Counted from the stretch's first letter, positions 37,133-46,511 are shown. The stretch: 64,000 nt of DNA from Streptacidiphilus anmyonensis (GCF_000787855.1 NZ_BBPQ01000016.1:56973-120972), one strand, 5' to 3'. The notes: a model not told the origin generated them from the letters alone. A program made the numbers and translations.

Positions 37133-39298
37133 GTGCCAGGCATCGGGAATCTGCCCGCCGAGCTGACCGGCTTCGTGGGTCGCCGTGTCGAGCTGGCGAT
37201 AGCGCAACGGATGCTGCGCCGCGTCCGGCTGGTGACGGTGGTGGGCCCCGGCGGCGTCGGCAAGAGTCGGCTCGCCCTGCGCGCCGCGGCGGCGGCCGTG
37301 CCGGACTTCGCCGACGGCGCGTGGCTGGTCCCCTGCGCGGAGCTCACCGACCCGGCGCTGCTGGGCCACGCGATCGCCGAGGCGCTGCGGCTCACCGACG
37401 GCACCGCGCGCCCGGCGCGCGAGGTGCTGCGGGACTTCCTCGCGCCACGCCGCCTGCTGCTCGTGCTGGACGGCTGCGAACACCTCGTCGAGGAGGCCGC
37501 GCCGCTGGTCGCGGCGCTGCTCGCGGCCGCGCCGGGGCTGAGGGTGCTGGCCAGCAGCCGCGAGCCGCTGCGCGTCGAGGGCGAGCAGCAGCTTCCGCTC
37601 CCGCCGCTGCCCACCGAGGGACCGGACGCCGACGCCGTCACCCTGTTCGCCCAGCGGGCGGCGGCCGTGCTCCCCGGCTTCTCCGTCACGGCGCGCAACG
37701 CCGCGCAGGTCACCGCGCTCTGCCGCCGCCTCGACGGGATCCCGCTGGCGATCGAACTGGCGGCGGGACGGCTGCCGGTGCTGTCCGTGCAGCAGATCAC
37801 CGAGCGCCTCGACGACCGCTTCGCGGTGCTCACCGGCGGCGCGCGCGGCGCGCTCCCCCGCCACCAGACGCTGCGCACCGCGATCGGCTGGAGCCACGAG
37901 CTGTGCTCGGCGCAGGAGCGCCTGCTCTGGGCGCGGCTCTCGGTCTTCGTCGGCTGCTTCGACCTGGAGGCCGCGCAGTACGTCTGCGCCGGCGAGGGCG
38001 TCACCGCCGACGACGTGCTGGAGGGGCTCGGCGCGCTGGTCGCCAAGTCCGTGGTGCTGCGCCAGCCGGGGCTCGCCGACGGCCAGGCGCGCTACCGCCT
38101 GCTCGACACGCTGCGCGAGTACGGCGCCGGTTGGCTGCGCGCCTGCGGCGCGGAGAACCTGCTGCGCCGACGCCACCGCGACTGGTACCTGGGCCTGGCC
38201 ACCTGGGGGGAAGTCGAGTGGTTCAGCCCGCGTCAGCTGGAGACCTCGGCCCGGACCCAGGCCGCGCACAGCAACCTGCGCGCCGCGCTCGAGTACTGCC
38301 TCACCGACCCGGGCGAGGAGCAGCTGGCGCTCTTCCTGGCGGGCACCCTGTGGTACTTCTGGGTCGGCTGCGGCCACCTCGGCGAGGGCCGGGTCTGGCT
38401 GGACCGGGCGCTGGAGCTCGCCCCTGAGCCGACGGAGGCGCGGGCCAAGGCCCTGTGGGTCACCGGCTACCTGTCGATCCTCCAGGGCGACCGCCTGCAC
38501 GCGCTGCGGCTGCTGGAGGAGTGCCGCCGCCAGGCCCTCGACACGGGCGACGACCGGGCGCTCGCCTACGCCGTGCACCGGCAGGGCTGCGCCGCGCTGA
38601 TCGCCGACGACCTCGACCGCGCGGCGGCGCTGTTCGACGAGGCCCTGTGGCACTACGACCAGCTGGGCGAGCTGAACAGCAACGTGCTGATGGCGATGTT
38701 CGAGCTGGGCCTCGCGCACACCTTCCGCGGCGACGCGGCCACCGGCGCGGCCTGGATCGGCAAGGTGCTCGTCGAGTGCGAGCGGTTCGGCGAGCGCTGG
38801 GCCTACGCCTACGGGCTGTTCGCGTCCGGCTACGCGGCCTGGGCCGTCGGCGACCTCGTGCAGGCCCGCGTCCGGGCCCGCGAGTGCGTCCGGCTCAACC
38901 ACGCCTTCCGCGACCTGGTCGGCCTGGTCCTCGGCGTGGAGCTGCTGGCCCTGCTCGCCACCGAGCCGGAGGGGAACGGCGCGCCCGGGGACCTGCGGGA
39001 GGCGGCGACGCTCCAGGGAGCGGCGCACACCCTGTGGCGCTCGGTGGGCGAGCCGTTGTTCGGCTCGGACAACTTCAACGCCGCCCACGAGGCGTGCGCG
39101 CGGCGGGTCCGCGCGGGCCTGCCGGAGGCGGAGGCCGCCGAGGCGTTCCGCCGGGGCACCACGCTGGACCTGGACGAGCTCGTCGTCCGCGCCCTCGCCG
39201 GGCCGCGGACCGGCACGCCCCCCGGAGAAGCACAGCGCCCCCACGGCCGAAAGGCCGTGGGGGCGCTGCGGGAACCGCTCGCGGGTCAGCGCGAGTAG
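37133..39298 (+). CDS. STAND-type ATPase with TPR-like domain, lacking a DNA-binding domain
   Basis: This 721-residue protein belongs to the AfsR/LuxR-associated ATPase group. Its P-loop GPGGVGKS is at residues 38-45, followed by LLVLDGCEHLVEE (Walker B), GIPLAIELAAG (GxP motif), a winged segment and a C-terminal half of TPR-like helices. Proteins of this type usually carry a LuxR or SARP DNA-binding domain; none is present here. The normal end of the family (AFRRGTTLDLDELV) is reached near 39190. The frame then runs through the rpsD terminator hairpin and stops inside the 3' end of rpsD, so about the last 30 residues look accidental. The GTG at 37133 has GAAGGGGG upstream. The gene splits the usual rpsD-DUF948 neighbourhood. 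Confidence 0.85.
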   Translation: MPGIGNLPAELTGFVGRRVELAIAQRMLRRVRLVTVVGPGGVGKSRLALRAAAAAVPDFADGAWLVPCAELTDPALLGHAIAEALRLTDGTARPAREVLRDFLAPRRLLLVLDGCEHLVEEAAPLVAALLAAAPGLRVLASSREPLRVEGEQQLPLPPLPTEGPDADAVTLFAQRAAAVLPGFSVTARNAAQVTALCRRLDGIPLAIELAAGRLPVLSVQQITERLDDRFAVLTGGARGALPRHQTLRTAIGWSHELCSAQERLLWARLSVFVGCFDLEAAQYVCAGEGVTADDVLEGLGALVAKSVVLRQPGLADGQARYRLLDTLREYGAGWLRACGAENLLRRRHRDWYLGLATWGEVEWFSPRQLETSARTQAAHSNLRAALEYCLTDPGEEQLALFLAGTLWYFWVGCGHLGEGRVWLDRALELAPEPTEARAKALWVTGYLSILQGDRLHALRLLEECRRQALDTGDDRALAYAVHRQGCAALIADDLDRAAALFDEALWHYDQLGELNSNVLMAMFELGLAHTFRGDAATGAAWIGKVLVECERFGERWAYAYGLFASGYAAWAVGDLVQARVRARECVRLNHAFRDLVGLVLGVELLALLATEPEGNGAPGDLREAATLQGAAHTLWRSVGEPLFGSDNFNAAHEACARRVRAGLPEAEAAEAFRRGTTLDLDELVVRALAGPRTGTPPGEAQRPHGRKAVGALREPLAGQRE
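39233..39268. terminator. Perfect 16-bp GAAA-tetraloop hairpin, rpsD terminator
   Basis: CAGCGCCCCCACGGCC, a GAAA loop and GGCCGTGGGGGCGCTG form a perfect stem 18 bases after the rpsD stop on the minus strand. It is also inside the 3' end of the convergent ATPase gene, whose frame translates through it. Confidence 0.85.
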
Positions 39299-39900
39299 TA
39301 CTCGACGACGAGCTGCTCGTCGCAGAGGACCGGGACCTCACGCCGCTGGGGCAGGCGGTCCAGGCGGAAGGCCAGGGCCTTCAGGTTGACCTCGAGGTAC
39401 TTCGGGGTCTGACCCTCACCCGCGTTGCCACCCTCACGGGCGACGACGAACGGGGTCTTCTCCTTGGAACGGTCGCGGACGGTCACCACGTAGCCCGGCT
39501 TGAGCTGGAACGACGGACGGTTGACCTTCTGGCCGTTGACCTCGATGTGGCCGTGGACGACCATCTGACGGGCCTGGTAGATGGTGCGGGCGATGCCCGA
39601 ACGCAGGACCAGGGCGTCGAGACGGGTCTCCAGCAGGGCGACGAGCGCCTCACCGGTCTTGCCCTCGACCTTGCGGGCCTTGTCGAAGGCGCGCGAGAGC
39701 TGGGTCTCGGACAGGTCGTACTGGGCGCGCAGACGCTGCTTCTCGACCAGACGGACCTTGTAGTCCGAGTTCTGCTTGCGGCCACGGCCGTGCTGCCCCG
39801 GCGGGTACGGGCGGGCCTCGAAGTACTTGACGGACTTCGGGGTCAGCGGAATGCCCAGCGCACGGGCAATCTTGACCTTGGGGCGCTTCTGGTTCGCCAT
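39286..39900 (-). CDS. rpsD: 30S ribosomal protein S4
   Basis: This 204-residue primary rRNA-binding protein nucleates the 16S 5' domain. The N-terminal ANQKRPKVKIARALGIPLTPK has no zinc-binding cysteines, the C-minus type. The S4 RNA-binding domain (RLDALVLRSGIARTIYQARQMVVHGHIEVNG) is intact. GAGGTAATGG precedes the ATG. The long leader upstream contains hairpins that could be involved in autoregulation. Confidence 0.97.
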   Translation of the reverse strand: MANQKRPKVKIARALGIPLTPKSVKYFEARPYPPGQHGRGRKQNSDYKVRLVEKQRLRAQYDLSETQLSRAFDKARKVEGKTGEALVALLETRLDALVLRSGIARTIYQARQMVVHGHIEVNGQKVNRPSFQLKPGYVVTVRDRSKEKTPFVVAREGGNAGEGQTPKYLEVNLKALAFRLDRLPQRREVPVLCDEQLVVEYYSR

Positions 39901-40300
39901 GAACCATTACCTCTTTCGGTTGTCTACTGGCTCACCGCTGTTGAAGGAGGTCGCCTCTCGCGGTCCGGGAAACCGTTCCGCCATGTAGGCGGGCCGGCAG
40001 CCGCTCCCGGGACCGGGCACAACGTGCTGCACGCGAGTGGCCCACCGACCCGAGGGGTGGTGGGCTGCACGCGACACCCAATGGGTGCGCAACGCTCCTG
40101 CCGTCCGCGGTTGCCCACGGGCGGCCTGTATGACGCCCCGCCGGTGATGTCGCATCTGACGATGCGCACACGGGACGTCTCGCTCGGGAAAGTCTACGGG
40201 ATCCGCGAAGGCCCGACCGACACCCGCCCTCCCTCCAGCGGGTCACTCCCATTGTCAACGCTATTGACATCGTCGTTGGCGCACGGCGAAGGTGTCCGCC
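39901..40300. other. 400-base divergent intergenic region: rpsD leader and amidase promoter
   Basis: No gene is seen. On the rpsD side there are two symmetric elements: GCCCACC/GGTGGGC (40040-40065), and a 13-base palindrome CACCCA-A-TGGGTG (40075-40087). Either could be a leader hairpin or protein site. On the amidase side there is a 17-base palindrome at 40253-40269. No 16S-like S4 target structure was demonstrated. Confidence 0.5.
40253..40269. promoter_or_regulatory. Perfect palindrome TGTCAACGCTATTGACA, candidate operator
   Basis: Two 6-bp arms TGTCAA and TTGACA are separated by five bases, 31 bases before the amidase start. The size and shape are typical of GntR-family dimer sites. No regulator gene adjoins, so it would be encoded elsewhere. 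Confidence 0.55.
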
Positions 40301-41755
40301 ATGGACGTAACAGAACTCGCCTACCTCCCCGCGACCGACGCCCTGCGCGCCTTCCGCGCCCGGCGGCTCTCGCCGGTCGAGCTGATGGAAGCCGTGATCG
40401 CGCGCGCCGAACGCACCGAGCCCGACGTCAACTGCCTCAGCGAGCGGCTCTTCGAGGAGGGCCTCGCCGCCGCGCGGGACGCGGAGCAGCGGTACCTCGG
40501 CCACGGTCCCGCGCCGCGCCCGCTGGAGGGGCTTCCCGTCGCGGCGAAGGACGAGCACCCCATCGCGGGGCGCATCTGCAGCGAGGGCTCGCTCCTGCTC
40601 GCGGACGAGGTCGCGACGGAGACGCACCCGGTGATCCAGCGGGTCCAGGGCGCCGGCGGCATCATCCACGCCCGCACCACCACCCCCGAGTTCTGCTGCG
40701 CCGCCTTCACGCAGTCCAAGCTGTGGGGCGTCACCCGCAACCCGTGGTCGCGTCAGCACTCGTGCGGCGGGTCCTCCGGCGGCTCGGGGGCCGCCCTCGC
40801 GGCCGGGAACGCACCGCTGGCCACGGGCTCGGACATCGGCGGGTCGATCCGGATCCCGGCCTCGTTCAACGGCGTCGTAGGTTTCAAGCCGCCCTACGGC
40901 CGCGTCCCGGCGATGCCGCCGTTCAACCTGGACACCTACTGCCACGACGGCCCGATGGCCCGGACCGTCGCCGACACCGCGCTGCTGCAGAACACCATCG
41001 CCGGGCCCTGGGCCGGCGACGTCGTCTCGCTGCGCCCCAAGGTCGAGGTGCCCTGGGAGTACCAGGGCGCGGCCGGGGTCGCCGGGATGCGCATCGCGCT
41101 GTGCCTGACGCTCGGCGACTACGTGCTCGACCCGGACGTCGAGGCGAACACCCGCGCCGTCGCCGAGGCGCTGCGCGCCGCGGGGGCGGTGGTCGAGGAG
41201 GTCTCCCTCGGCTGGACCCGCGAACTGCTCGACCGGGCCGCGTGGGCGCACTTCGGCGCGATCTTCGGTCCGTCCATCGGCGAGGCCGCCGCCGAGGCGC
41301 CGGACCTGCTCAACGGCTACACCCGCGCCTTCGCGGAGCGGGCGGCGCGCGCCGCGACGGAGACCGGCTTCCTGGAGGGGCTGGAGCTGGAGGGCCGCCT
41401 CTACGCCGAGCTCGGCGCGGTGCTGGAGCGCTACGACGCGCTGCTCTGCCCCACCACGGCGGTCCCCGCGCTGGCGGCGGACGAGGAGTACACCGAGACG
41501 CGGCTGTCCATCGCCGGCGTCGAGCAGGAGCACTACATGGCGATGGCGATGACCATCGGGTTCAACATCTGCTCCCGCTGCCCGGTCCTCTCCGTCCCTT
41601 CCGGCTTCGCGGCGAACGGCGTGCCGACGGGCGTGCAGATCGTCGGGCGCACCTACGACGACGCGACGGTGTTCCGCGTCGGCGCGGCGGTCGAGGAGGT
41701 GCGGCCGTGGGCCTACGTCTCAGGACGTCGACCGCTCGTCGGACCGTTCGTCTGA
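40301..41755 (+). CDS. Amidase (amidase signature family)
   Basis: This 484-residue amidase signature enzyme has the Ser-cisSer-Lys triad: Lys in PVAAKDEH near residue 83, the cis-Ser in [15 protein letters not shown], and the nucleophile Ser in [12 protein letters not shown]. It hydrolyses carboxylic amides; the substrate cannot be told, and it is not GatA, since the usual GatB/C partners are absent. The ATG at 40301 has GAAGG eight bases upstream; a GTG three codons earlier is less likely. The C-terminus overlaps the convergent rarA gene by 36 bases. A palindromic site upstream suggests substrate-dependent repression. Confidence 0.9.
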   Translation: MDVTELAYLPATDALRAFRARRLSPVELMEAVIARAERTEPDVNCLSERLFEEGLAAARDAEQRYLGHGPAPRPLEGLPVAAKDEHPIAGRICSEGSLLLADEVATETHPVIQRVQGAGGIIHARTTTPEFCCAAFTQSKLWGVTRNPWSRQHSCGGSSGGSGAALAAGNAPLATGSDIGGSIRIPASFNGVVGFKPPYGRVPAMPPFNLDTYCHDGPMARTVADTALLQNTIAGPWAGDVVSLRPKVEVPWEYQGAAGVAGMRIALCLTLGDYVLDPDVEANTRAVAEALRAAGAVVEEVSLGWTRELLDRAAWAHFGAIFGPSIGEAAAEAPDLLNGYTRAFAERAARAATETGFLEGLELEGRLYAELGAVLERYDALLCPTTAVPALAADEEYTETRLSIAGVEQEHYMAMAMTIGFNICSRCPVLSVPSGFAANGVPTGVQIVGRTYDDATVFRVGAAVEEVRPWAYVSGRRPLVGPFV

Positions 41756-43105
41756 GCCGCTCTCCCCGCGCAGCCGGGCGCGGGTCCAGGTGACCGCGTC
41801 CGCGTAGCGGGCCTCGGCGCCGTGACGGGTCGGGCGGTAATACTGCTTGCCGTGCACGGCGTCGGGGGCGTACTGCTGGGCGGCGATCCCCTCGGGCAGG
41901 TCGTGCGGGTAGACGTAGCCCTGCGCGTGGCCGAGCTTCTTCGCCCCGGCGTAGTGCCCGTCCCGCAGGTGCGCGGGCACCGCGCCGGCCAGCCCGGCGC
42001 GGACGTCGGCGAGCGCCTCGCCGATCGCGATCGTCGCGGCGTTGGACTTCGGCGCGAGGGCGAGCGCGATCACCGCGTGCGACAGCGTCAGCGCCGCCTC
42101 CGGGAAGCCGATCATCGCCACGGCCTGCGCGGCGGCGACGGCCGTGGGCAGGGCGGTGGGGTCGGCGACGCCGATGTCCTCGCTGGCGGAGATCATCAAC
42201 CGCCGGGCGATGAAGCGAGGGTCCTCGCCGGCCTCGATCATCCGGGCGAGGTAGTGCAGGGCCGCGTCGACGTCGCTGCCCCGGATGGACTTGATGAGCG
42301 CGCTGGCGACGTCGTAGTGCTGGTCGCCGTCCTTGTCGTAGTGGACGGCGGCGCGGTTGACGGCGGTCTCGGTCAGTTCGAGCGTGACCGTCTCCCGCCG
42401 CTCCTCGATGGCCGCCCCGGCGGCGGCCTCCAGCGAGGTCAGCGCCTTGCGGGCGTCGCCGCCCGCGATCCGCACGAGGTGCTCCCGGGCGTCCTCGGCG
42501 AGCTCGACCGTGCCGTTCAACCCGCGCTCGTCCGCGACCGCGCGGCCCAGCAGCTCACGGATGTCGTCGTCGGTCAGCGACTCCAGCGTCAGCAGCAGCG
42601 AGCGGGAGAGCAGCGGCGAGATGACCGAGAAGTACGGGTTCTCGGTGGTCGCGGCGATCAGCGTCACCCAGCGGTTCTCGACGGCCGGCAGCAGGCTGTC
42701 CTGCTGCGCCTTGGAGAAGCGGTGGATCTCGTCGAGGAAGAGGACCGTCTCCTTGCCGCTCGTCCCGACGGCCCGGCGCGCTCCGTCGATGACCGCGCGG
42801 ACCTCCTTGACCCCGGCGGTGATCGCGGAGAGCTCGACGAAGCGGCGGTCGGTGGCCTGACTGATCACGTACGCGAGGGTGGTCTTCCCCGTCCCGGGCG
42901 GGCCCCAGAGGATCACCGACGACGTGGCCGCCGGCCCGTTCGTCGCCGCGACGAGCCGCCGCAACGGCGACCCGGGCTTCAGCAGGTGCTGCTGCCCCGC
43001 GACCTCGTCCAACGTACGCGGCCGCATCCGCACCGCGAGCGGCGCCCGCCCCGGCTCCCTGGCCTGGATCTCCTCGGCGGCGGCGGTGAACAGGTCTGGT
43101 TCCAC
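41720..43105 (-). CDS. rarA: Replication-associated recombination protein A (RarA/MgsA)
   Basis: This 461-residue AAA+ ATPase of the clamp-loader type acts at stalled forks. Walker [13 protein letters not shown], Walker [17 protein letters not shown], sensor 1 [12 protein letters not shown], and the C-terminal tetramer domain with [31 protein letters not shown] are visible. The start has the usual N-terminal extension with [17 protein letters not shown]. The 3' end overlaps the convergent amidase. Confidence 0.96.
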   Translation of the reverse strand: MEPDLFTAAAEEIQAREPGRAPLAVRMRPRTLDEVAGQQHLLKPGSPLRRLVAATNGPAATSSVILWGPPGTGKTTLAYVISQATDRRFVELSAITAGVKEVRAVIDGARRAVGTSGKETVLFLDEIHRFSKAQQDSLLPAVENRWVTLIAATTENPYFSVISPLLSRSLLLTLESLTDDDIRELLGRAVADERGLNGTVELAEDAREHLVRIAGGDARKALTSLEAAAGAAIEERRETVTLELTETAVNRAAVHYDKDGDQHYDVASALIKSIRGSDVDAALHYLARMIEAGEDPRFIARRLMISASEDIGVADPTALPTAVAAAQAVAMIGFPEAALTLSHAVIALALAPKSNAATIAIGEALADVRAGLAGAVPAHLRDGHYAGAKKLGHAQGYVYPHDLPEGIAAQQYAPDAVHGKQYYRPTRHGAEARYADAVTWTRARLRGESGSDERSDERSTS

Positions 43106-43148
43106 TTACCCGACCCTACCGTTGCGCACCGACATGCCGGACCGCCGC

Positions 43149-43538
43149 TCACCGGCCGAGCATGTGGCGCAGATCCTTGGCCGCAGAGTCGATGTCGTCC
43201 GCGTAGCCACCCTGCGCGAGCCGCAACATGTACGCCACGGCATCGTCCGGGTGCGGCGCGACGTACGCCACCTCGTTGAGCTCCAGGAACAGGAGCATCG
43301 CCTCGAAGGCGGTCCGCTTGTTCCGGTCGATGAGGGCGTGGTTCCGAGCGATCGACTCTCCGAGCGCGGCGGCCTTGGTCCACAGGTCCGGGTAGGCGTC
43401 CACCCCGAACGTCGTGTACCTGGGGCGGCCGAGCGCGGACTGGAGGAGCCCGGGATCCCTGATCATGGACGAGCCGCCGAGAAGCTCCTTGATGTCGTCC
43501 AGCTCGATGTACTCGACCTCGTCCCCCGGTTCGGTCAC
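43149..43538 (-). CDS. Doc (death-on-curing) family toxin, Fic fold
   Basis: This 129-residue protein has the Fic/Doc signature HALIDRNKRT near residues 67-76; the usual phenylalanine of HxFxDxNKR is leucine. The N-terminal YIELDDIKELLGG and LLQSALGRPRYTTFG match Doc proteins. Phage P1 Doc phosphorylates EF-Tu, and this protein may do the same. The GTG start overlaps the stop of the upstream partner gene (GTGA), the usual antitoxin-toxin coupling. Confidence 0.9.
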   Translation of the reverse strand: MTEPGDEVEYIELDDIKELLGGSSMIRDPGLLQSALGRPRYTTFGVDAYPDLWTKAAALGESIARNHALIDRNKRTAFEAMLLFLELNEVAYVAPHPDDAVAYMLRLAQGGYADDIDSAAKDLRHMLGR

Positions 43539-43966
43539 AGCTCGGCCAGCCTCTCGAGCGTCTCCGCGTTCTCCTCACGGATCCGCTGGATCGCCCTGGC
43601 TCGACGCTCGGCGCGTCCCGAGCGGTCCTCCGAGGCCGGTTCGGCCGGCGCGGCGACAGGTTCGTCGAGCACGGGCCGAAGGATCTCGGACTCCCACCAT
43701 GTCTTCGGCCGAGGGGCGACGACTGGCTCCAGTATGGGCCGGACAGCCAGCAGCCAGGTTCGGAGATCCGGGGCTGCCAGGGCTACGAGCTTCAGAGCCG
43801 GTTCGAGGCCCCGGACGCGAAGCCGGTCCTCCTGGGACAGGTGACGGAGCAGCCGGGAGACCACGGCATCCGCTTGTTCGCCGGCCCCTTCGGTCGCGAC
43901 AACCCGCAGTTCCTCCGTCGGCTCTCCCTCATGGGGCAGTACGAGCCACTGCGTCTCGGTCGACAT
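43535..43966 (-). CDS. Putative antitoxin partner of Doc, non-Phd type
   Basis: This 143-residue protein is encoded just before the Doc-like toxin with a four-base overlap, the place of an antitoxin. It does not look like Phd/YefM or another common antitoxin fold. Instead there is an acidic N-terminal half with helices (ADAVVSRLLRHLSQEDRLRVRG), a central Pro-rich linker, and a C-terminal charged amphipathic helix (AERRARAIQRIREENAETL) that could bind the toxin. The ATG has GAGAGGAGG upstream. Its function is inferred from position only. Confidence 0.7.
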   Translation of the reverse strand: MSTETQWLVLPHEGEPTEELRVVATEGAGEQADAVVSRLLRHLSQEDRLRVRGLEPALKLVALAAPDLRTWLLAVRPILEPVVAPRPKTWWESEILRPVLDEPVAAPAEPASEDRSGRAERRARAIQRIREENAETLERLAEL

Positions 43967-44024
43967 GGGTGCCTCCTCTCACGATCCACGCTATCCGCGT
44001 CAACGGCCCTCCCACCAGAAATGT

Positions 44025-44038
44025 GCCCCGGTCGGGGC
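44025..44038 (-). terminator. Short GC hairpin between antitoxin gene and response regulator
   Basis: GCCCCG-GT-CGGGGC is a compact palindrome in the 124-base gap. No T-tract is seen, so its role as a terminator is only possible. Confidence 0.3.
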
Positions 44039-44090
44039 GCAGAGGGCCACAGGCTGGGTGCTCAGACGCCGTGCCGAACCCCGAGCCGGA

Positions 44091-44780
44091 TCAGGCTCGC
44101 CAGCGGTAGGCGAGTTCCGGGCGGCCCACCTGGCCGTACTGGGGTTCGCGGCGGGCGCGGCCGGTTTCGACCAGGTGTTCCAGGTAGCGGCGGGCGGTGA
44201 TGCGGGAGACGCCCGCGGCCGTGCCCACCGCCGCCGCCGAGAGGCCGGTGTCGGCTTCGCGCAGCACCGCGGCCACCGCGTCGAGCGTGGGCGTGGTGAG
44301 GCCCTTGGGCAGCGTGGTCCCGCGCGGGGAGCGGAGCTCGGCGAAGGCCTGGTCGACCTCGTCCTGGCCGAGGGCCTCGCCCTCGCGGTCGAGGCTGGCG
44401 CGGTAGCGCGCGTAGCGGGCCAGGCGGTCCTGGAGGGTCGCCGCGGCGAAGGGCTTGAGGACGTACTGCACCACGCCGATGGAGACCGCGCGTCGCACGG
44501 TCGCCAGGTCCCGGGCTGAGGTGACGGCGACGGCGTCCGCTCCGTGCCCGGCCGCGCGGATCGCGCGGAGGAGGTCCAGGCCGTGGCCGTCCGGGAGGTA
44601 GAGGTCGAGGAGGAGCAGCGCGACCGGCGCGCCCTCGCGGCGCGCGCGGTCGAGGAAGCGCAGCGCCTCCGCCGCGCTGTGCGCGACGCCCGCGCAGCGG
44701 AAGCCGGGGGCGCGTTCGACGTAGCTGCCGTGGGCCTCGGCGGCGACCGGGTCGTCCTCGACCACCAGCACGTCGATCAC
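44091..44780 (-). CDS. Response regulator, CitB/DcuR type
   Basis: This 229-residue regulator has an N-terminal receiver domain with VVEDDP acidic residues, the phosphoacceptor Asp near residue 59 (LLLLDLYLPDG) and the lysine in VLKPF. A linker and a C-terminal helix-turn-helix (GLSAAAVGTAAGVSRITARRYLEHLVETG) follow. This arrangement is that of CitB/DcuR regulators paired with CitA/DcuS kinases. It should control the divergent dicarboxylate transporter gene. Its start overlaps the kinase stop (ATGA). Confidence 0.93.
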   Translation of the reverse strand: MIDVLVVEDDPVAAEAHGSYVERAPGFRCAGVAHSAAEALRFLDRARREGAPVALLLLDLYLPDGHGLDLLRAIRAAGHGADAVAVTSARDLATVRRAVSIGVVQYVLKPFAAATLQDRLARYARYRASLDREGEALGQDEVDQAFAELRSPRGTTLPKGLTTPTLDAVAAVLREADTGLSAAAVGTAAGVSRITARRYLEHLVETGRARREPQYGQVGRPELAYRWRA

Positions 44781-46441
44781 CGGGCGCCCACCGCGTCGCG
44801 CGCCAGCGGGCTGCGCTGGAAGGGGATGTGCACGGTCAGCACCGCGCCGGGGGCACGGCCGACCTCCACGCGGCCGCCGTTGCGACGTGCGGCCTGGGCG
44901 ACGAGCGCGAGGCCGACGCCGCGTGCGCCCGCCGGGCCGGGCTGCTTCGTGGACCAGCCGCGCTCGAAGATGCGCTCGACCGCGTCGGGCTCGATGCCGC
45001 GTCCTGTGTCGGCGACGCGCAGCAGCAGCTCCCGCGCGTCGGTGCGCGCCGTGACGGTGACCGTCGGCGGGCCGTCGTGCTCGCCCGCGCCCTCGATCGC
45101 GGCGTCGAGGGCGTTGTCGATCAGGTTGCCCAGCAGCGTCACCAGATCCCGGGCGCTCAGCTGCTCGGGCAGGGCGTCGTCGATCCGGCTCTCCTGCGTC
45201 AGCACCAGGTCCACGCCGCGCTCGGCGGCCTGCGCGGCCTTGCCGAGCAGCAGCGCGGCCAGGACCGGCTCGTTGACGGCGCCGACGACACGGTCGGTCA
45301 GCTGCTGGGCCAACTCCAGCTCCGCGGTGGCGAAGTCGACCGCCTGCCGGTGCCGTCCGGTCTCGATCAGCGACACGACGGCGTGCAGGCGGTTGGCCGC
45401 CTCGTGCGCCTGCGCGCCCAGCGCCTCGGCGAAGCCGCGGACCGAGTCCAACTCGCCGCTCAGGGCCTGGAGTTCGGTGTGGTCGCGAAGGGTGACCACG
45501 GTGCCGAGGTCGGGACCGTCGCCGATGGGCGAGGTGTTGACCACGACGACACGCTCGGCGGTCAGGTGCAGCTGGTCGCGGACGGGTTCAGGGCCGGCGA
45601 CGGCGGCGCGCAGCGGCTCGGGCAGGTCCAGGTCCGCGAACGGCCGCCCCTCGGCCGGGTCGTCGTCCAGAGCCAGCAGGTCGCGCGCGGCGTCATTGCA
45701 CAGCACGACGGTCCCGGCGCGGTCGAGCAGCACCAGGCCCTCGCGCACGGAGTGCAGCGTCGCCTGGTGGTACTCGTACAGGTGGCTGAGCTCGGCCGCG
45801 CCCATCCCGTGGGTGTGCCGCCGCAGGCGGCGGTTGGCCAGCCAGGTGCCGAGGCCGCCGAGCGCCAGGGCCGCGACGGCGACCGCGACGAGCGCGGTGA
45901 TCGCCCCGCGCAGCTGTCCGCTCAACTGCCGCACGGTGATCCCGACGCTGACGAGTGCGACGACCTCGCCCCGCGCGTCCCGCACGGGCGTGACCGCGCG
46001 CACCGAGGGGCCGAGCGTGCCGGTGTAGGTCTCGGTGAAGGTCCGCCCGGCGAGGGCGGGGCCGATGTGGCCGAGGAAGTGCCTGCCGATCTCCGCCCGG
46101 TCGGGGTGCGTCCAGCGCAGGCCGTGGGTGTCCATGATCGTGACGAAGTCGACGTCCGCGTCGCGGGTGACCCGCAGCGCGTACGGCTGGAGCACGGCGG
46201 TCGGGTCCGGCTCCCCCACGGCCTGCACGACCGTCGGCGCGTCCGCGACCGTCGTGGCCGTCGCCACCACCTGACGCTCCGCCGCCTGCTCGGCACGGTC
46301 GCTGGTCAGCACGTACGCGAGCACCGCGCAACCGGCCACCACCAGCGTCACGATCAGCACCTGCACCGCGAAAAGCTGCCCGGCCAGGCTCCGCGCGACA
46401 CGGTGGCGTCGGCGCGGACGTGGGGCGGTACGTGCGGGCAT
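44777..46441 (-). CDS. Sensor histidine kinase, CitA/DcuS type
   Basis: This 554-residue kinase has two membrane helices (near residues 22-45 and 180-203) bounding an extracellular PDC/Cache sensor domain of about 135 residues (TRDADVDFVTIMDTHGLRWTHPDR). A cytoplasmic PAS domain (REGLVLLDRAGTVVLCNDAARDLL), a SpoOB-like H-box (AQAHEAANRLH) and an HATPase domain with NLIDNALDAAIEG and DTGRGI follow. Such kinases sense extracellular citrate, malate, succinate or fumarate. The ATG at 46441 gives a normal family start. The divergent dctA-like gene supports dicarboxylate as the signal. Confidence 0.93.
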   Translation of the reverse strand: MPARTAPRPRRRHRVARSLAGQLFAVQVLIVTLVVAGCAVLAYVLTSDRAEQAAERQVVATATTVADAPTVVQAVGEPDPTAVLQPYALRVTRDADVDFVTIMDTHGLRWTHPDRAEIGRHFLGHIGPALAGRTFTETYTGTLGPSVRAVTPVRDARGEVVALVSVGITVRQLSGQLRGAITALVAVAVAALALGGLGTWLANRRLRRHTHGMGAAELSHLYEYHQATLHSVREGLVLLDRAGTVVLCNDAARDLLALDDDPAEGRPFADLDLPEPLRAAVAGPEPVRDQLHLTAERVVVVNTSPIGDGPDLGTVVTLRDHTELQALSGELDSVRGFAEALGAQAHEAANRLHAVVSLIETGRHRQAVDFATAELELAQQLTDRVVGAVNEPVLAALLLGKAAQAAERGVDLVLTQESRIDDALPEQLSARDLVTLLGNLIDNALDAAIEGAGEHDGPPTVTVTARTDARELLLRVADTGRGIEPDAVERIFERGWSTKQPGPAGARGVGLALVAQAARRNGGRVEVGRAPGAVLTVHIPFQRSPLARDAVGAR

Positions 46442-46490
46442 GCCGGCCAGTCTGCCCGGTCGTCCGAGGAGATGAGTAGGCCGCGGGCCG

Positions 46491-46511
46491 TGAACGATAT
46501 GAACGCAAACG
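46491..46511. promoter_or_regulatory. TGAACG direct repeats upstream of the dicarboxylate transporter
   Basis: TGAACG at 46491 and 46500, with CAAACG at 46506, repeat at nine and six bases in an AT-richer part of the gap between the kinase and transporter genes. A phosphorylated response regulator could bind here. This is a positional guess. Confidence 0.4.

Noticed and set aside
39901-40300. Riboswitch or structured S4 target in the rpsD leader
   Set aside because: Only short palindromes were seen; no match to a known structured leader could be supported by eye.
38455-41793. A 1112-codon plus-strand frame running from the ATPase gene over rpsD into the amidase
   Set aside because: It crosses three well-supported genes in another frame and has low-complexity Arg/Gly-rich sequence.
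43967-44090. Possible tRNA gene in a GC-rich gap
   Set aside because: No cloverleaf could be drawn, and the T-loop and anticodon arms are missing.
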